Notes: generated from the letters alone by a model not told the origin. Shown: positions 23,106 through 34,662, counted from the first letter of the stretch. The stretch is 64,000 nucleotides of DNA from Candidula unifasciata (GCA_905116865.2 CAJHNH020007902.1:132501-196500), one strand, 5' to 3'. Translations and numbers: made by a program.

Positions 23106-23563
23106 GCGTCAAACGTTCTGGTATAAATCATTTAGTCAGTGCGATGTCTTTTTGAAATGGCCGTTTAGTGCACCCAGCGCAATAATTTATCTATATATAA
23201 TAATGCGGAAGCTTTCAGGTTTGCCTGTTGCAGAGTACTACATCAACCTGTGGCAGTTTATGACCTTTCCTGCAGTAATGACAGCCGTTTAGTCCTGGCC
23301 AATCAATACACGCCTACTTGATTGAACCAATAGTTCACCTGCGTGTGTTACCCGTTGCCATGACAGTGTTCTTTTCCGGGTTCGTGTTTTTCCGCGATAA
23401 TTCTGCAGCCGTGTCAGCAGACTCTGACCTGCCATTGCTTTGTTTGCTGTGTTAGTTTATGCTTGCATTTTTATTATTATTTTTTTTATGATTCTGTTGT
23501 CATAATGCGGGGCATGCCAGATGCCCCCTTCCTTGGTTTATACCGCCTTTGTTTATCGATCCT

Positions 23564-23850
23564 CCCCTTGTGGGTTCCGGAGCCCGATTTTGTCGGGAAA
23601 ACAAGAATAGACACCACTGCCCACCCAAAAGCATGTCGTAAGCGTCAACTAATTGGGAGCTTCGTTGTAAGTCGGAGTGCACTGGCCTACGAGGCGAGGA
23701 ACTAACAATCCACATTTACATGAGCACGATCTGTAAAATGGGTGTGCAAGCAACACAAGTTCTCAGACAGGAGTAGAGTCCAGACGTGGACGAACAACCA
23801 TAACTTTTCACCGGAGTGTACAATCAGTGAACACAAAGAAGAAGATTCGT
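23564..23850 (+). mobile_element. (GAA)-tailed retroposon SINE-I
   Basis: Begins CCCCTTGTGGGTTCCGG, contains GCATGTCGTAAGCGTCAACT, and ends GAACACAAAGAAGAAG. Near full length. Confidence 0.8.
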
Positions 23851-24031
23851 CGATCCCTGATATCACATCTTGTTCTGGATAGTAGTTCTGGTGGTCATGT
23901 TTCAACTCTAGGATTGATGTCCGTATGATTAACACCACAGGGATGAGAATCAAACCTGAGGAGTACATACAAACCCGTTCAAACTCATGACACACTTATG
24001 TTAAAAGGTTTAAGTAGAAGGAATTGACTTC

Positions 24032-24330
24032 ATTGTCCCCGTATGGACTCCAGGATCTTTTTTATTACAGGTGGGGGGGGGGGGGTTGCAACAATATACC
24101 CAGCCAACCCTAACAAAGGTGTCGTACAAGGTGACTAATAGGGGTTGTTTCCTTCAAAGTCGGCGTGTTTCCTTCAAAGTCGGAACCAACGGTGTGAATA
24201 TAGATGAATCCATGTCATTGAAGTGGATGTACACGCAACACAAGTTCTGGAATAAGACTAACGTCCAGAACTGGAACAACAGCCGGAACTTTCCACCGAA
24301 ACTTACAACCAATGAACGCGAAGAAGGCCA
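24032..24330 (+). mobile_element. SINE-I with poly-G
   Basis: Begins CCCCGTATGGACTCCAGG, with a 13-base G run at 24073-24085. It has a local ~20-bp duplication (CGTGTTTCCTTCAAAGTCGG) and ends GAACGCGAAGAAGG. Confidence 0.75.
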
Positions 24331-24479
24331 GGCCAAACGTAGCTGTCCGTAAGCTTAGCACCTCAAGGGAGAGACTGATACATAAGCAAATGTTGCCAAA
24401 AGCTGTTTTCAGCCACATAACACAGTTATATCGAGACCCCCTGCGGTAATGAAGGAACCTGCAGTTGGGACAATGAGAA

Positions 24480-24625
24480 CATCAGTTATTCTTAGGTGCT
24501 GGCTTATCTTCAACGTACTGGTGTTACCTTTCTTTTGGAGTAAACAAGGCAGGTTGAGGGAGGGATCGTGATACATATGCAACATATGGTCTCTAAAGTA
24601 CTTTCCAGGCTTAGTGCTAGAGAGA
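24480..24625 (-). mobile_element. Transposase-like peptide fragment, copy 2
   Basis: The reverse strand reads STKPGKYFRDHMLHMYHDPS then LPCLLQKKGNTST, clearly homologous to 36899-37070 in the same reading frame. Possibly the C-terminal part of a piggyBac-type transposase; see that entry. Confidence 0.5.
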
Positions 24626-24974
24626 GGTGCTGACAACAGCGGTCCTGAAATCCCATGTCGTACTTATGGAAGACTTTTCTCAACGCAGGCAGGTCTTGCT
24701 AGTCACACCCTCCATCGCCATGGGCTACGAGTCCATTGCCACCTCATAGCGCAATATAACACTATCGTCAGACAAGGCGGAAAGAGGCCAATCATCCGTC
24801 AGTGGCTTATCTTTACAAGACTGTCGAACGTCACACAAATCTCTGGGCGTCATCCAGCTGGTACACTTATCTGCAGATTGTTAATGCCATCACAGCTCCA
24901 TAAAAGAAACCACTAAGTCAATAAAACAATAGCGTGTGAAGAAATGTTTCCACCACGACTTTGACAATAATTCC

Positions 24975-25135
24975 AAAGCGCGGCTGCAGATATCCAGGTG
25001 CTGCGTTCTCATCCAGGAGGCCTTCGGTTAGATTCTTTTTTTTTTTTTAAAGGCAAAAATACACATCCTAACCTGCAAAGTTCGTGGCGACAGCACTAGC
25101 CATGCGGCCAAAACTTCTTAGGCTCAGGACTTCCA
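24975..25135 (+). mobile_element. tRNA-derived SINE (family II)
   Basis: Forward copy of the family: GCAGATATCCAGGTGCTG head region decayed, then CAGCACTAGCCATGCGGC. Confidence 0.55.
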
Positions 25136-25299
25136 TGCTCTGCACCATCCTGAGAGTAGTACATACAGACAGTTACATTTTGTTTTTAAATTCACGATTC
25201 AAAACTGTCATGGAAACGATTGAAGGCGAAGGTAGTTTGTGACGTGCAGTATCTGCTTCTAATACTAAAATGGTTACTGGGTTATTGTTTGTATTATAT

Positions 25300-25595
25300 A
25301 AAGGTACCACGTCACTCTGAGTGGTAAATAGATGCATGAGAAGGTAGATGTCGCAAGGGCCTTTTGGGAACTAGTAGCAGTGTGGGGCACAAACGGATCA
25401 TCATGTTCTGAAGGGAATGGTGTAGCGTGGCGTGACTATGAGGTCTGGCCGACGCTCATCACTCAGGGCAGGGGCGAAACGGACATACAATCAGTATGTT
25501 ACTTGTGCCATCCGAATTGGAATGCTGCGCTTTTCCGCTGAAGATGGGAGACGGGCGCTTATGGGAATGTATTGAATGCTGTTATGTTGGTTCTT
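25300..25595 (+). mobile_element. LINE C-terminal fragment (family E), degenerate
   Basis: Contains the decayed codons around TTGGAATGCTGCGCTTTTCC and CTGAAGATGGGAGACGGGCG, matching the [10 protein letters not shown] region of the family. Confidence 0.4.
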
Positions 25596-25940
25596 TATTA
25601 ATGGTTCTTTATTAATAACTCATAATTTGGGATTGCCCAGACAAGATCAGTCCTTGCCAAGCAGCAAAGATTATGGAGATCCAAAAACATTTCCTGGAAT
25701 CGTATAGACATGTAATAAAATCTTAAGCCCTCTCAAAATAAATAAATAAATAAATAAAACCACAGTAGTCCTCTCAAAAACAATACTGCAGCGCTCAGTA
25801 GATGGAAAGAGGAGAAGAGGCAGATCAAGAAAGACCTGGTTACAGAACCTGACTGAATGGACAGGCTTCAGGCATGCAACCATGAAATCCATCGCATCTG
25901 ACCTCCAAAAGTGGAGAGAGCTGATTGTTGTACACTTAAT

Positions 25941-26875
25941 NNNNNNNNNNNNNNNNNNNNNNNNNNNNNNNNNNNNNNNNNNNNNNNNNNNNNNNNNNNN
26001 NNNNNNNNNNNNNNNNNNNNNNNNNNNNNNNNNNNNNNNNNNNNNNNNNNNNNNNNNNNNNNNNNNNNNNNNNNNNNNNNNNNNNNNNNNNNNNNNNNNN
26101 NNNNNNNNNNNNNNNNNNNNNNNNNNNNNNNNNNNNNNNNNNNNNNNNNNNNNNNNNNNNNNNNNNNNNNNNNNNNNNNNNNNNNNNNNNNNNNNNNNNN
26201 NNNNNNNNNNNNNNNNNNNNNNNNNNNNNNNNNNNNNNNNNNNNNNNNNNNNNNNNNNNNNNNNNNNNNNNNNNNNNNNNNNNNNNNNNNNNNNNNNNNN
26301 NNNNNNNNNNNNNNNNNNNNNNNNNNNNNNNNNNNNNNNNNNNNNNNNNNNNNNNNNNNNNNNNNNNNNNNNNNNNNNNNNNNNNNNNNNNNNNNNNNNN
26401 NNNNNNNNNNNNNNNNNNNNNNNNNNNNNNNNNNNNNNNNNNNNNNNNNNNNNNNNNNNNNNNNNNNNNNNNNNNNNNNNNNNNNNNNNNNNNNNNNNNN
26501 NNNNNNNNNNNNNNNNNNNNNNNNNNNNNNNNNNNNNNNNNNNNNNNNNNNNNNNNNNNNNNNNNNNNNNNNNNNNNNNNNNNNNNNNNNNNNNNNNNNN
26601 NNNNNNNNNNNNNNNNNNNNNNNNNNNNNNNNNNNNNNNNNNNNNNNNNNNNNNNNNNNNNNNNNNNNNNNNNNNNNNNNNNNNNNNNNNNNNNNNNNNN
26701 NNNNNNNNNNNNNNNNNNNNNNNNNNNNNNNNNNNNNNNNNNNNNNNNNNNNNNNNNNNNNNNNNNNNNNNNNNNNNNNNNNNNNNNNNNNNNNNNNNNN
26801 NNNNNNNNNNNNNNNNNNNNNNNNNNNNNNNNNNNNNNNNNNNNNNNNNNNNNNNNNNNNNNNNNNNNNNNNNNN
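25941..26875. other. Assembly gap (935 N)
   Basis: A run of N starting 15 bases inside the 5' terminal repeat of the LTR element. The true length and content cannot be known. Long open frames spanning it are artefacts. Confidence 0.99.
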
Positions 26876-27050
26876 CAGATGCGATCCTTAGGCGTCGTAC
26901 TGCTATCCTTAGGCGTCGTACTGCGATCCTCAGGCGTCGTACTGCGATCCTCAGGCGTCGTACTGCGATCCTCAGGCGTCGTACTGCGATCCTTAGGCGA
27001 CGTACTGCGATCCTTAGGCGACGTACTGCGATCCTTAGGCGACGTACTGT
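26876..27050 (+). repeat. 21-bp tandem repeat, about eight copies
   Basis: The unit GCGATCCTCAGGCGTCGTACT varies as CTCAGGCGTC, CTTAGGCGTC and CTTAGGCGAC. It lies at the right edge of the gap, inside the LTR element, and may continue into the gap. Being a multiple of three it reads RRLRIAV on the reverse strand. Confidence 0.9.
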
Positions 27051-28304
27051 GAACAGGGACCTAGTAGTAATGATGCGAAAACTCAAGCATCCACTGCTGA
27101 ACTCCGTTGAAGAATGTCAATTACGGTAGAACAAACGCGTAATTCTATAGAGTCAAAAAAACACTGCTAATGTCACCAGCACTTTATACAGCTGTAAATG
27201 GCAATCAATTAGGGCCTACTGTTAGTTCACGTATGTCCGATAAGTTCGTAAAGCTGCTAGAAACACCCGTTAGCACTGCATACACTTAAAAAAAAATAGT
27301 TTATAACTCCTTTCAGGATCCGTTAATTTATAACTTTATGTAGAACAGTTTTATGTTTTCGTTCAAACGATCATCAGTCTGTAGCACGAACACAGGATTA
27401 ATCAACACTGTTTATAAATCCATCAAAGGACCGGCTTGGCCATCCACTGTTGTACACTTAATTTGTACATTCTTTTGTATATTTTATATTCAACCAAGTA
27501 TTTAGGCCTAGGGTGCCTATTCCAGTATTCCGCTGGATATCTCCTTGATGGATGTGCTACAGTGAAGTCCTGCATTCTATAACTGGCACACTTGGCACCG
27601 ACACAGCATCATGTAATACAGTCGCTACCTTTACAAGCCAACAATAACGCTTGTGACAGGCCACATAAACTTTAATGGCATTAAAGTTACACGTCACAAG
27701 ATGATGATGATTATTCAATAAAAACGTACGATAATAACTCTTTATTATCTACTCTGAGAATATAAAAGAATTACACTCTTTTCTCAATGGACTCCTGCCA
27801 TTATAATAAATAAATAGACATTAAACTGTCTCCCGTGTAAGTACGGTTAATCAAACTTCACAAAGAAGGAACGTCTGCTTCGAACAAGGGAAATATCTTG
27901 ACTGCCGAATCCTTTGTGTTCTGCAGGAGCCTTTGTGTTAATCGCCCAGCATTCAATTAGCTGGTATCCCAGGTAACAGACCCGACCGGTGGCCGCTGTG
28001 TGAACCTTTCACCTGCGCTGTGACCACTAGAAGAAAATAGAAGAAACTTTAACTCTTGGACTATAAGATTACAACACTGATCAGACAGTCAGCAGAAACT
28101 GGTGACCCAACGACATATAGTGTTACTGGATGACGATGCTGCTGATGATGCATTCTCTTTTCATGAGCTGTCTTGCCAGAACCTCTGTATTTGATTGTTT
28201 TCGTTTTGTGTTCCCAAGAAATACGGCCTATTCTTCTATGTATCCACATTTCCAGAGGCTGAGTTCTATTTGATAGGGCCTTTCTATTATTTTTGTGTCG
28301 TTTA

Positions 28305-28425
28305 CAGGGCGTTGCAGAACCAACTCCAGCAATTTGTTGACAGTAGCTTGCCGTTGCTAACTGAATGGTCGGCTATCGGTGCCACTGTGGAAACAAACAC
28401 AAGACGGTTGTCAGATACTAGTTGA
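28305..28425 (-). mobile_element. tRNA-derived SINE (family III) fragment
   Basis: GGTGCCACTGTGGAAACAAACACAAGACGG matches the 3' part of the family (reverse); the tRNA head is absent. Confidence 0.5.
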
Positions 28426-28429
28426 GTGT

Positions 28430-28970
28430 GGGTATGAGACTGTTAGTATGATGATAGTGAATTGAACCGGAATTCCCTACGACGGTCGGATGACAGTGGG
28501 ATCTCATGCCCGACTGCGTGTTTCGCTTGCTAAATCTCGAGTATCGCAAGAACGCTCGACTCAGCTGTGGAATGCAATTTGTTTTTTAAGTATCCAGAAA
28601 CCATGAGTTGTTAACCCTTTGGCTCGGAACTTTAGATATCGGTTCCATGATAGGTACTGAAAGTCTGGGAGAAATGTGGCCTTTAAGCCTACCCGCGGGC
28701 GTGAACCGGAACCACAAGAAGTTCATCACCCTGTCGCCGCACTGTCAGGTTTGACGGCTAGTAATCGAAAGTTATTTTCCAGGACAGGCGAATGTAGCGA
28801 CGTTGTCATAATTCGACCGTTAGACTGTAATATTTGTGTTAGGTGTGTAGACTACAGTGACCGATAGTCTGTGTTACCATGTGTTGTAGACAATAGCAGT
28901 AATCTTGTGGTATACCGCGTCCAACAGAGATAGGTTTAGTTTGTGTAGAATAGATTTATCTGTCACGGCC
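28430..28970. other. No recognisable gene
   Basis: Unique-looking. A short open frame at 28676-28867 has no family resemblance. Confidence 0.45.
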
Positions 28971-28974
28971 CTAC

Positions 28975-29108
28975 AAGACGAGTCATATTCCGGTTCGGCA
29001 GATATAAGGTCTCTGACAACGGTCTGCTGCCAAATCGTCTGCAGCTGTGATCAAACCTGGCACTCCGGCATAACGAAGCGCGTTCGACACAGAAGCAAGC
29101 ACACTATA
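28975..29108 (-). mobile_element. tRNA-derived SINE (family III)
   Basis: Reverse-strand B-box (GGTTTGATCACAGC on the reverse strand) and CGCGTTCGACAC near the tRNA-like head; the body reads ACAACGGTCTGCTGCC. Confidence 0.6.
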
Positions 29109-29739
29109 AATAACGCTATCTTATGGAATGATAAAAATGTGCCAAAAACGTTGTCTTATATCTCATCTCTACTGCTTAGAATTTCCCCAGAACACCCCGG
29201 AGATAAAAGTCCCATAGTCTGGAAAACACACACAAAATATAGCCCTCTTTGGGAATCTACCATACTTTAGTGGCTTGTTAATGAAACACGCCGAATTGTC
29301 CAGTCAGTAGATTAGTTATCCATTACGTACGACATAAGCTGACCGCGTTAGTTACAGCAACGCTGTTTAATGAACATGTGGTTTTAAATGCCACTTGGCA
29401 ACTTCCTGACAAATGTTGGGTGAAATTAGGCGGGCGTGCTTACGTTTGCCAGCTCTCACTGGTCCTGCATTATGGTATGCCAGGCTGTTGGGCGACTTTT
29501 GGGCTGTTTTTTTCTTTTCTGCACTGTCGCACTGTCTTCTTTTTCTTCGCTGTACAGTGGTACCTCAGTTTACGAACCTAATTTCGCTCCTGTCTGATTT
29601 GTGTCTCAAAAAGTTCGTTCTCTATTGCAACTTACGGGAAATCAATTAATCAAGTCTGCATGTCTAACAACATTACGAATACCGGTTCTGTTCTTTATTT
29701 TCTCATACCATCCTTCGCCTGGAAAAGGCTGATGAAAGT

Positions 29740-29930
29740 AGAACAATATATACAACTATACAACAATGAGAAGGAGACAAAGTTCTTTGGTCTTGTGACG
29801 ATAAAAGGAGCACTTAAATATATCGTGACGAGTGAAAAAAAAATCACTGGTAGAAGAGACAGAGGCAGACCAAGAGAAATGATTGTAGATGGCTTAAGAC
29901 AGTGGCATGGAGGAATATTGTCTCTAAAAT
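29740..29930 (+). mobile_element. LINE 3' fragment (family A)
   Basis: Encodes KKITGRRDRGRPREMIVDGL then RQWHGG, the GR-rich motif and following helix of family A. Confidence 0.65.
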
Positions 29931-29989
29931 GGGGCCAAAATCCTAGAAGTGAACCCATTTTTGTTGGGACGTGTAGGTTATTTTAGAGC

Positions 29990-30890
29990 CGTTGGATTGA
30001 CATAACCTCGTGTTAACTTTGACCTACCTGGCGGCATTTAAATACCATCTAGTTATTTTTAACCGTCTAGTTTTATTTTAACAGTCTAACATCAAAACCC
30101 CACGCCCACTCGGTGAAACCCGATAGAATAACTAAACTACACATCATCGAAAGAGCTTTACGTTTAAAGTCGAAATGTCATCATATGGGAGATAATATCG
30201 CAAGGGGTTTCAGGTGCTAGACCCTTCACTCATACATTATTTGCGGTTCTTAATTTATAACGTACCCCAAACAGGAAATCCCCGTGGGAAATCCACAGCT
30301 GACCTGACAGTCCATTATTTCAAGGGGTGCAAATGTGCTGTTGTGTGGTGCTTTTTTGTGTGTTTATCTAGTGTCTTCTAATCCTAACCCTAACCCTAAA
30401 CTGTACTGTAGAGAAATCGCGAGAAACTACAACCTGAACACCCTAGAATTTATTGGGTATGTTTCCCGTGACGTTGTCGTGACGTCAGGGGTAAGTTATA
30501 AATTAAGTACCTTATTTGCGATAGCTTCCATACCTTCTCCGATTCCGTGTAAATAAAGTGGACTCTTCTCGGGGAATCTTTGTGGTTTCTAGTTTTGAAT
30601 AGGTAAACTTTACTCACAGAGGTCAGACTCGCTAAAGATAGAAGAATGCGGAAAAGACAGCCCATCTCATTCTTTTGGCTTTATTTGTAAATGATCACTT
30701 CATTGAACACTCCGGCAACTCAATGAGTGGTCCAGTCTTCTCTCACTGAGAATCTCACCAGAGTGCATGATCACAGCAAAGGATGCACACGTGAGTGTAT
30801 ATTTACACAAAAAAGGTAGTTGCCTGTTCTTTGCAGAACCAACCCCATCATTTGTTGGCTGTTATGGTTTTTTCTATGCAAATGTTACGT
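29990..30890. other. No recognisable gene
   Basis: Contains three telomere-like units (CCTAACCCTAACCCTAAA, 30383-30400) but no exon-like sequence. Confidence 0.45.
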
Positions 30891-30894
30891 TCGG

Positions 30895-31035
30895 GAGTTT
30901 TCCATTGCTGAACGATCAGCTTTTGGTACCACTGTCGAAACCAATCGAGACGGTCTGCTGCCCACTCGGCGGCAACTGGGATCGAACCCGGCACCCCGAC
31001 GTAACGAAACTCGCTCGCCAAGCCTAAGCCACAAA
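30895..31035 (-). mobile_element. tRNA-derived SINE (family III), best copy
   Basis: On the reverse strand: GTTTGTGGCTTAGGCTTGGC, then GCCGGGTTCGATCCCAGTTG (B-box), then GGTTTCGACAGTGGTACC. About 130 bp. The head resembles a tRNA over the D-arm to T-arm interval. Confidence 0.7.
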
Positions 31036-31849
31036 CGACGACATATGAAACCAGTTTTTTTTTTTTTAATAAATATCCTTTCTTTTTAGTAAGCTTTCGG
31101 TTGTAATACCATCTATTCCCGCAGCCTTGTTCTTTTTTGCTTTGTATTTTTTTTTTTTTTTTTTTTGCAGATTTATTTTGATTAGGTACTTAATGTGTTT
31201 TTTTTTCCACAGTTTAACAGCTCAGATATTCTTTCCGTCTATTTTTTAATACCTTGATTGCTGGCGATTGGTTTGTTACTCTTGCTCTCCATCGTGTCCG
31301 AATTGTCTGCCGGTGTCCCTGTGCCAATTGCCAACAAAGTCCTAACACGTGGCCTATGAACCAACCGAAAGCTTGCCACTTTGTCGTCAAAGTATGCCGA
31401 CTGATCTAATTATGCTACCGCAGCGACTATGTAAATAAACTTCGAATCTCACAGTACCTTTTGCAGTCACAAATTTCGTCTTGTCCCTGTCCGAGAACAT
31501 CCGGTAATAGCAGCAGGAGCTGATCAAGCCTGAGCTCCATGAACTCAGGTGGGCATTGTCTAGGAGCTCGTGTACCGAAACAGTTGTGCACGAGGGATCA
31601 CTTCTACTGATGATTGGTAGACTCCTGCTGTACATGCTCTCCTGTGGAGTTTCCTCTTATTGCTGCTAATACTAGTGGATGGATTAAATCTATATTTTCT
31701 GTCTCATTGTTTTCACAATTCTGATTCCTTGTGTCCCCAATCCCTCTGTTTCCTATGACAGTGCCCATTTAGTGATTCTCTGTTTGTCTCTGCTCAAGAA
31801 ATGTCCAGTATAACGCGATCTTTTTTTATCATGAGTTATGATTTGGGTT

Positions 31850-31960
31850 ATCTTCACAGCTCTTCGGACACGTCCATAGGTGCGCAGATCTCCCCTTCAG
31901 CATATACGTCAGCGTCCGGCGGTTGATGGTCCCAGTTCTATGTTGTGTAAATAACTAATT
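31850..31960 (-). mobile_element. (AACT)-tailed retroposon, reverse fragment
   Basis: GGACACGTCCATAGGTGC and GTCCCAGTTCTATGTTG are the reverse complement of the core at 8940-9030. The tail is not preserved. Confidence 0.55.
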
Positions 31961-32023
31961 CATAAAATGCGTCTGTAACATTTACATTGGAAGGCCTAAA
32001 TCCTCCTTTCTATTTCCACGGTG

Positions 32024-32918
32024 AGAGTCCAATTCTCATACCCGTATTAAAAAAATAGACAACATCCAACTCTCATACCCGTATTTAAAAAAATAGACAA
32101 CATCCAACTCTCATACCCGTATAAGAAAAATAGACAACATCCAATTCTCATACTCGTATAAGAAAAATAGACAACATCCAACTCTCATACCCGTATTTAA
32201 AAAAAATAGACAACATCCAACTCTCATACCCGTATTTAAAAAATAGACAACATCCAACTCTCATACCCATATAAGAAAAATAGACAACATCCAATTCTCA
32301 TACTCGTATAAGAAAAATAGACAACATCCAACTCTCATACCCGTATAAGAAAAATAGACAACATCCAACTCTCATACCCGTATAAGAAAAATAGACAACA
32401 TCCAACTCTCATACCCGTATTTAAAAAAATAGACACCATCCAACTCTCATACCCGTATAAGAAAAATAGACAACATCCAATTCTCATACTCGTATAAGAA
32501 AAATAGACAACATCCAACTCTCATACCCGTATAAGAAAAATAGACAACATCCAACTCTCATACCCGTATAAGAAAAATAGACAACATCCAACTCTCATAC
32601 CCGTATAAAAAATAGACAACATCCAACTCTCATACCCGTATAAGAAAAATAGACAACATCCAACTCTCATATCCGTATAAGAAAAATAGACAACATCCAA
32701 TTCTCATACCCGTATAAGAAAAATAGACAACATCCAACTCTCATACCCGTATTAAAAAAAATAGACAACATCCAACTCTCATACCCGTATAAGAAAAATA
32801 GACAACATCCAACTCTCATACCCGTATAAGCGAAATAGACAACATCCAACTCTCATACCCGTATAAGAAAAATAGACAACATCCAACTCTCATACCCGTA
32901 TAAGAAAATCGACAACAC
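32024..32918 (+). repeat. 37-bp satellite, about 24 copies
   Basis: The unit ATAGACAACATCCAACTCTC + ATACCCGTATAAGAAAA shows spacer variants (TTTAAAAAA vs TAAGAAAA) and TCATACTCG/TCATACCCG variants that recur in blocks. This indicates that multi-unit segments were duplicated. Open frames on the reverse strand are by-products. Confidence 0.9.
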
Positions 32919-33537
32919 CAGTGATTTGTAAATGCTGATTATGCTCTTCTGCATCATATTCAGCTGCGCAGCTGTTGCCAAATCAAGTCTTGTCGTGATC
33001 TTTTTTGATACAGCCGCCATCGTTGCATATGTGGGAGCCAACTCACGGTAATTGCGGGGAGGTAAACCCCCCACTTTTCTTCCTTATTGTTTGCGAATTG
33101 CTTTGCAACTTTTATCCATGTGTTGTCACATAAAAAATGCATGCTCTCACAGTTCATATGTCAGCTCATTTGCCGTCGTTGTAACATAAGCTCTTAATGC
33201 TGTGATGTGAATGATCTAAATATAACCTTGCAACTCTTCCATTTTTATGCTTTTAATTTAATGTATTTCATTTAACAGCCTTTCTGCTGTGAGCCAGATC
33301 TGAATAACGTATTGTGTAACAGCTCCTTGTTTAGGGTAGCCTGATTTTGCATTGCATTTAGACATCTATTTACCGATGTTGCTTTATCAAGGCATCCTTT
33401 ATTCTTTGTATTGATTTGATGTCTTGTCTAACTACGTCTGTCGTGGCATGTGCACTTTGGAGTCGCTTGGGAAATTATTCTCACACACAACCACCTGTTT
33501 CTTCGTGCTGGGGTTACCGTGTTTCCCCAAGTGTAAG

Positions 33538-33539
<2 letters not shown>

Positions 33540-33568
<29 letters not shown>

Positions 33569-33823
33569 CTTCTCCTTCTTCGCGATCACCAGCTGTAAAC
33601 TCTTGCGGAAAGTTCTGGTTGTTCGTCCACTTCTGGACTGCAGTCCTGTTCCAGAACTTGATTGTTGCGTGTGCATCCGTTTGACAGATCTGGCTAATTT
33701 GTTTACAGACTGTTGGTTCCTTGCCTCTCAAGCAGATGCACCGCATTGCGACTTTGAAGAAAGCTCCCAATTAGTCGACTCTTACGACATGCTTTTGGGT
33801 AGGCAGTGGGTCTATTCTTGTTT
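33540..33823 (-). mobile_element. SINE-I copy, reverse, full body
   Basis: (CTT)n tail at 33540-33578, then the reverse complement of the element up to GGTCTATTCTTGTTTTC, where it is cut by the tail of the next copy. Confidence 0.85.
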
Positions 33824-34083
33824 TCTTCTTCTTCTTCTTCTTCTTCTTCTTCTTCTTCTTCTTCTTCTTCTTCTTCTTCTTCTTCTTCTTCTTCTTCTTC
33901 TTCTTCTTCTTCTTCTTCTTCTTCTTCTTCTTCTTCTTCTTCTTCTTCTTCTTCTTCTTCTTCTTCTTCTTCTTCTTCTTCTTCTTCTTCTTCTTCTTCT
34001 TCTTCTTCTTCTTCTTCTTCTTCTTCTTCTTCTTCTTCTTCTTCTTCTTCTTCTTCTTCTTCTTCTTCTTCTTCTTCTTCTTC
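33824..34083. repeat. (TTC)n tract, about 86 uninterrupted units
   Basis: About 260 bases of pure TTC (GAA on the other strand), the enlarged tail of the SINE-I copy to its right. Long Leu, Ser and Phe open frames here are artefacts. Confidence 0.97.
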
Positions 34084-34380
34084 AACTTCTTCTTCTCCTT
34101 CTTCGTATTCACTGGCTGTAATATATTCCACGGAAACTTCTGGTTGTTAGTTCACTTCCGGACTTTTTTCTCGTTGAGGAACTTGAGTGGTGCGCGCACA
34201 TCCGTTTTACGGAACTGACGTACATGTGTGCAGATTGTTGGTACCTTGCACGTCAATTTTTAGACCAAAAATATGTATAGCTGCAGAAGGGCGTGGTTCC
34301 TTACTTCTCTGGCAGATGCGCTCAGACTTCAAAGGATGCCCTCAATTATTCGACATGCTTGTTAGTGGGTCTGTTCTAGA
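34084..34380 (-). mobile_element. SINE-I copy, reverse, owner of the long tail
   Basis: After CTTCTCCTTCTTCG the reverse complement of the element follows (CACTGGCTGTAA, AACTTCTGGTTGTTAG, TTCCGGACTTTTTT) to about 34380. A ~55-bp stretch near 34260 does not match other copies. Confidence 0.75.
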
Positions 34381-34662
34381 TGTCGCCACAATGTGGCCCA
34401 GGAAGTCACAGGGTTTGATCACTCGTGATGATGACTGGTCAAGTTTAGAGTGATTTATAGGTAAATAGGTTACCAATGACGCTCTTGTCACGGATTGTTT
34501 TCTGTCGCTGTGGGCAGGCGATTTGAGCCGTGTCAGTTGAGGGATTTATTTGGTAGGTATTTAAGAGACGGGTCTTTCAGCATAGTACATCGAATTTCAG
34601 TAAACCCTAATTATTCGCCTTTTACTTCATGCTTAAAAAGAAAGAGTAGGTATATTCTACCC

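Larger units (their letters stand above)
25921..28081. mobile_element. Probable LTR retrotransposon, partly in assembly gap
   Basis: The first 15 bases (TGTTGTACACTTAAT, 25926-25940) reappear at 27448, and the last bases are ATTACAACA (to 28076). The candidate LTR therefore runs 27448-28076 (629 bp) with TG...CA ends. CTGAT duplicates flank the whole insertion. The second LTR contains a TATA-like ATATAAAAG near 27760 and AATAAATAAATAG near 27811. No polypurine tract is obvious before 27448, and no gag-pol frame is visible; the internal sequence known is only 572 bp. The strand is unknown. Confidence 0.75.
25778..28160 (+). mobile_element. LINE 3' end (family D), split by an LTR element
   Basis: The left half 25778-25925 encodes GKRRRGRSRKTWLQNLTEW and WRELI. 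It stops at CTGAT (25921-25925) and resumes after CTGAT at 28077-28081, with CAGACAGTCAGCAGAAACTG up to a GATGATG tail near 28158. The uninterrupted family copy at 6338-6905 reads straight across this junction. Confidence 0.85.

Noticed and set aside
25671..27129. Long open frames of 415-471 codons
   Set aside because: They run through the N gap; the only real residues come from the 21-bp satellite and LINE-D.
33603..34150. Poly-Leu, poly-Ser, poly-Glu and poly-Lys open frames
   Set aside because: Products of the (TTC)n tract; no coding evidence.
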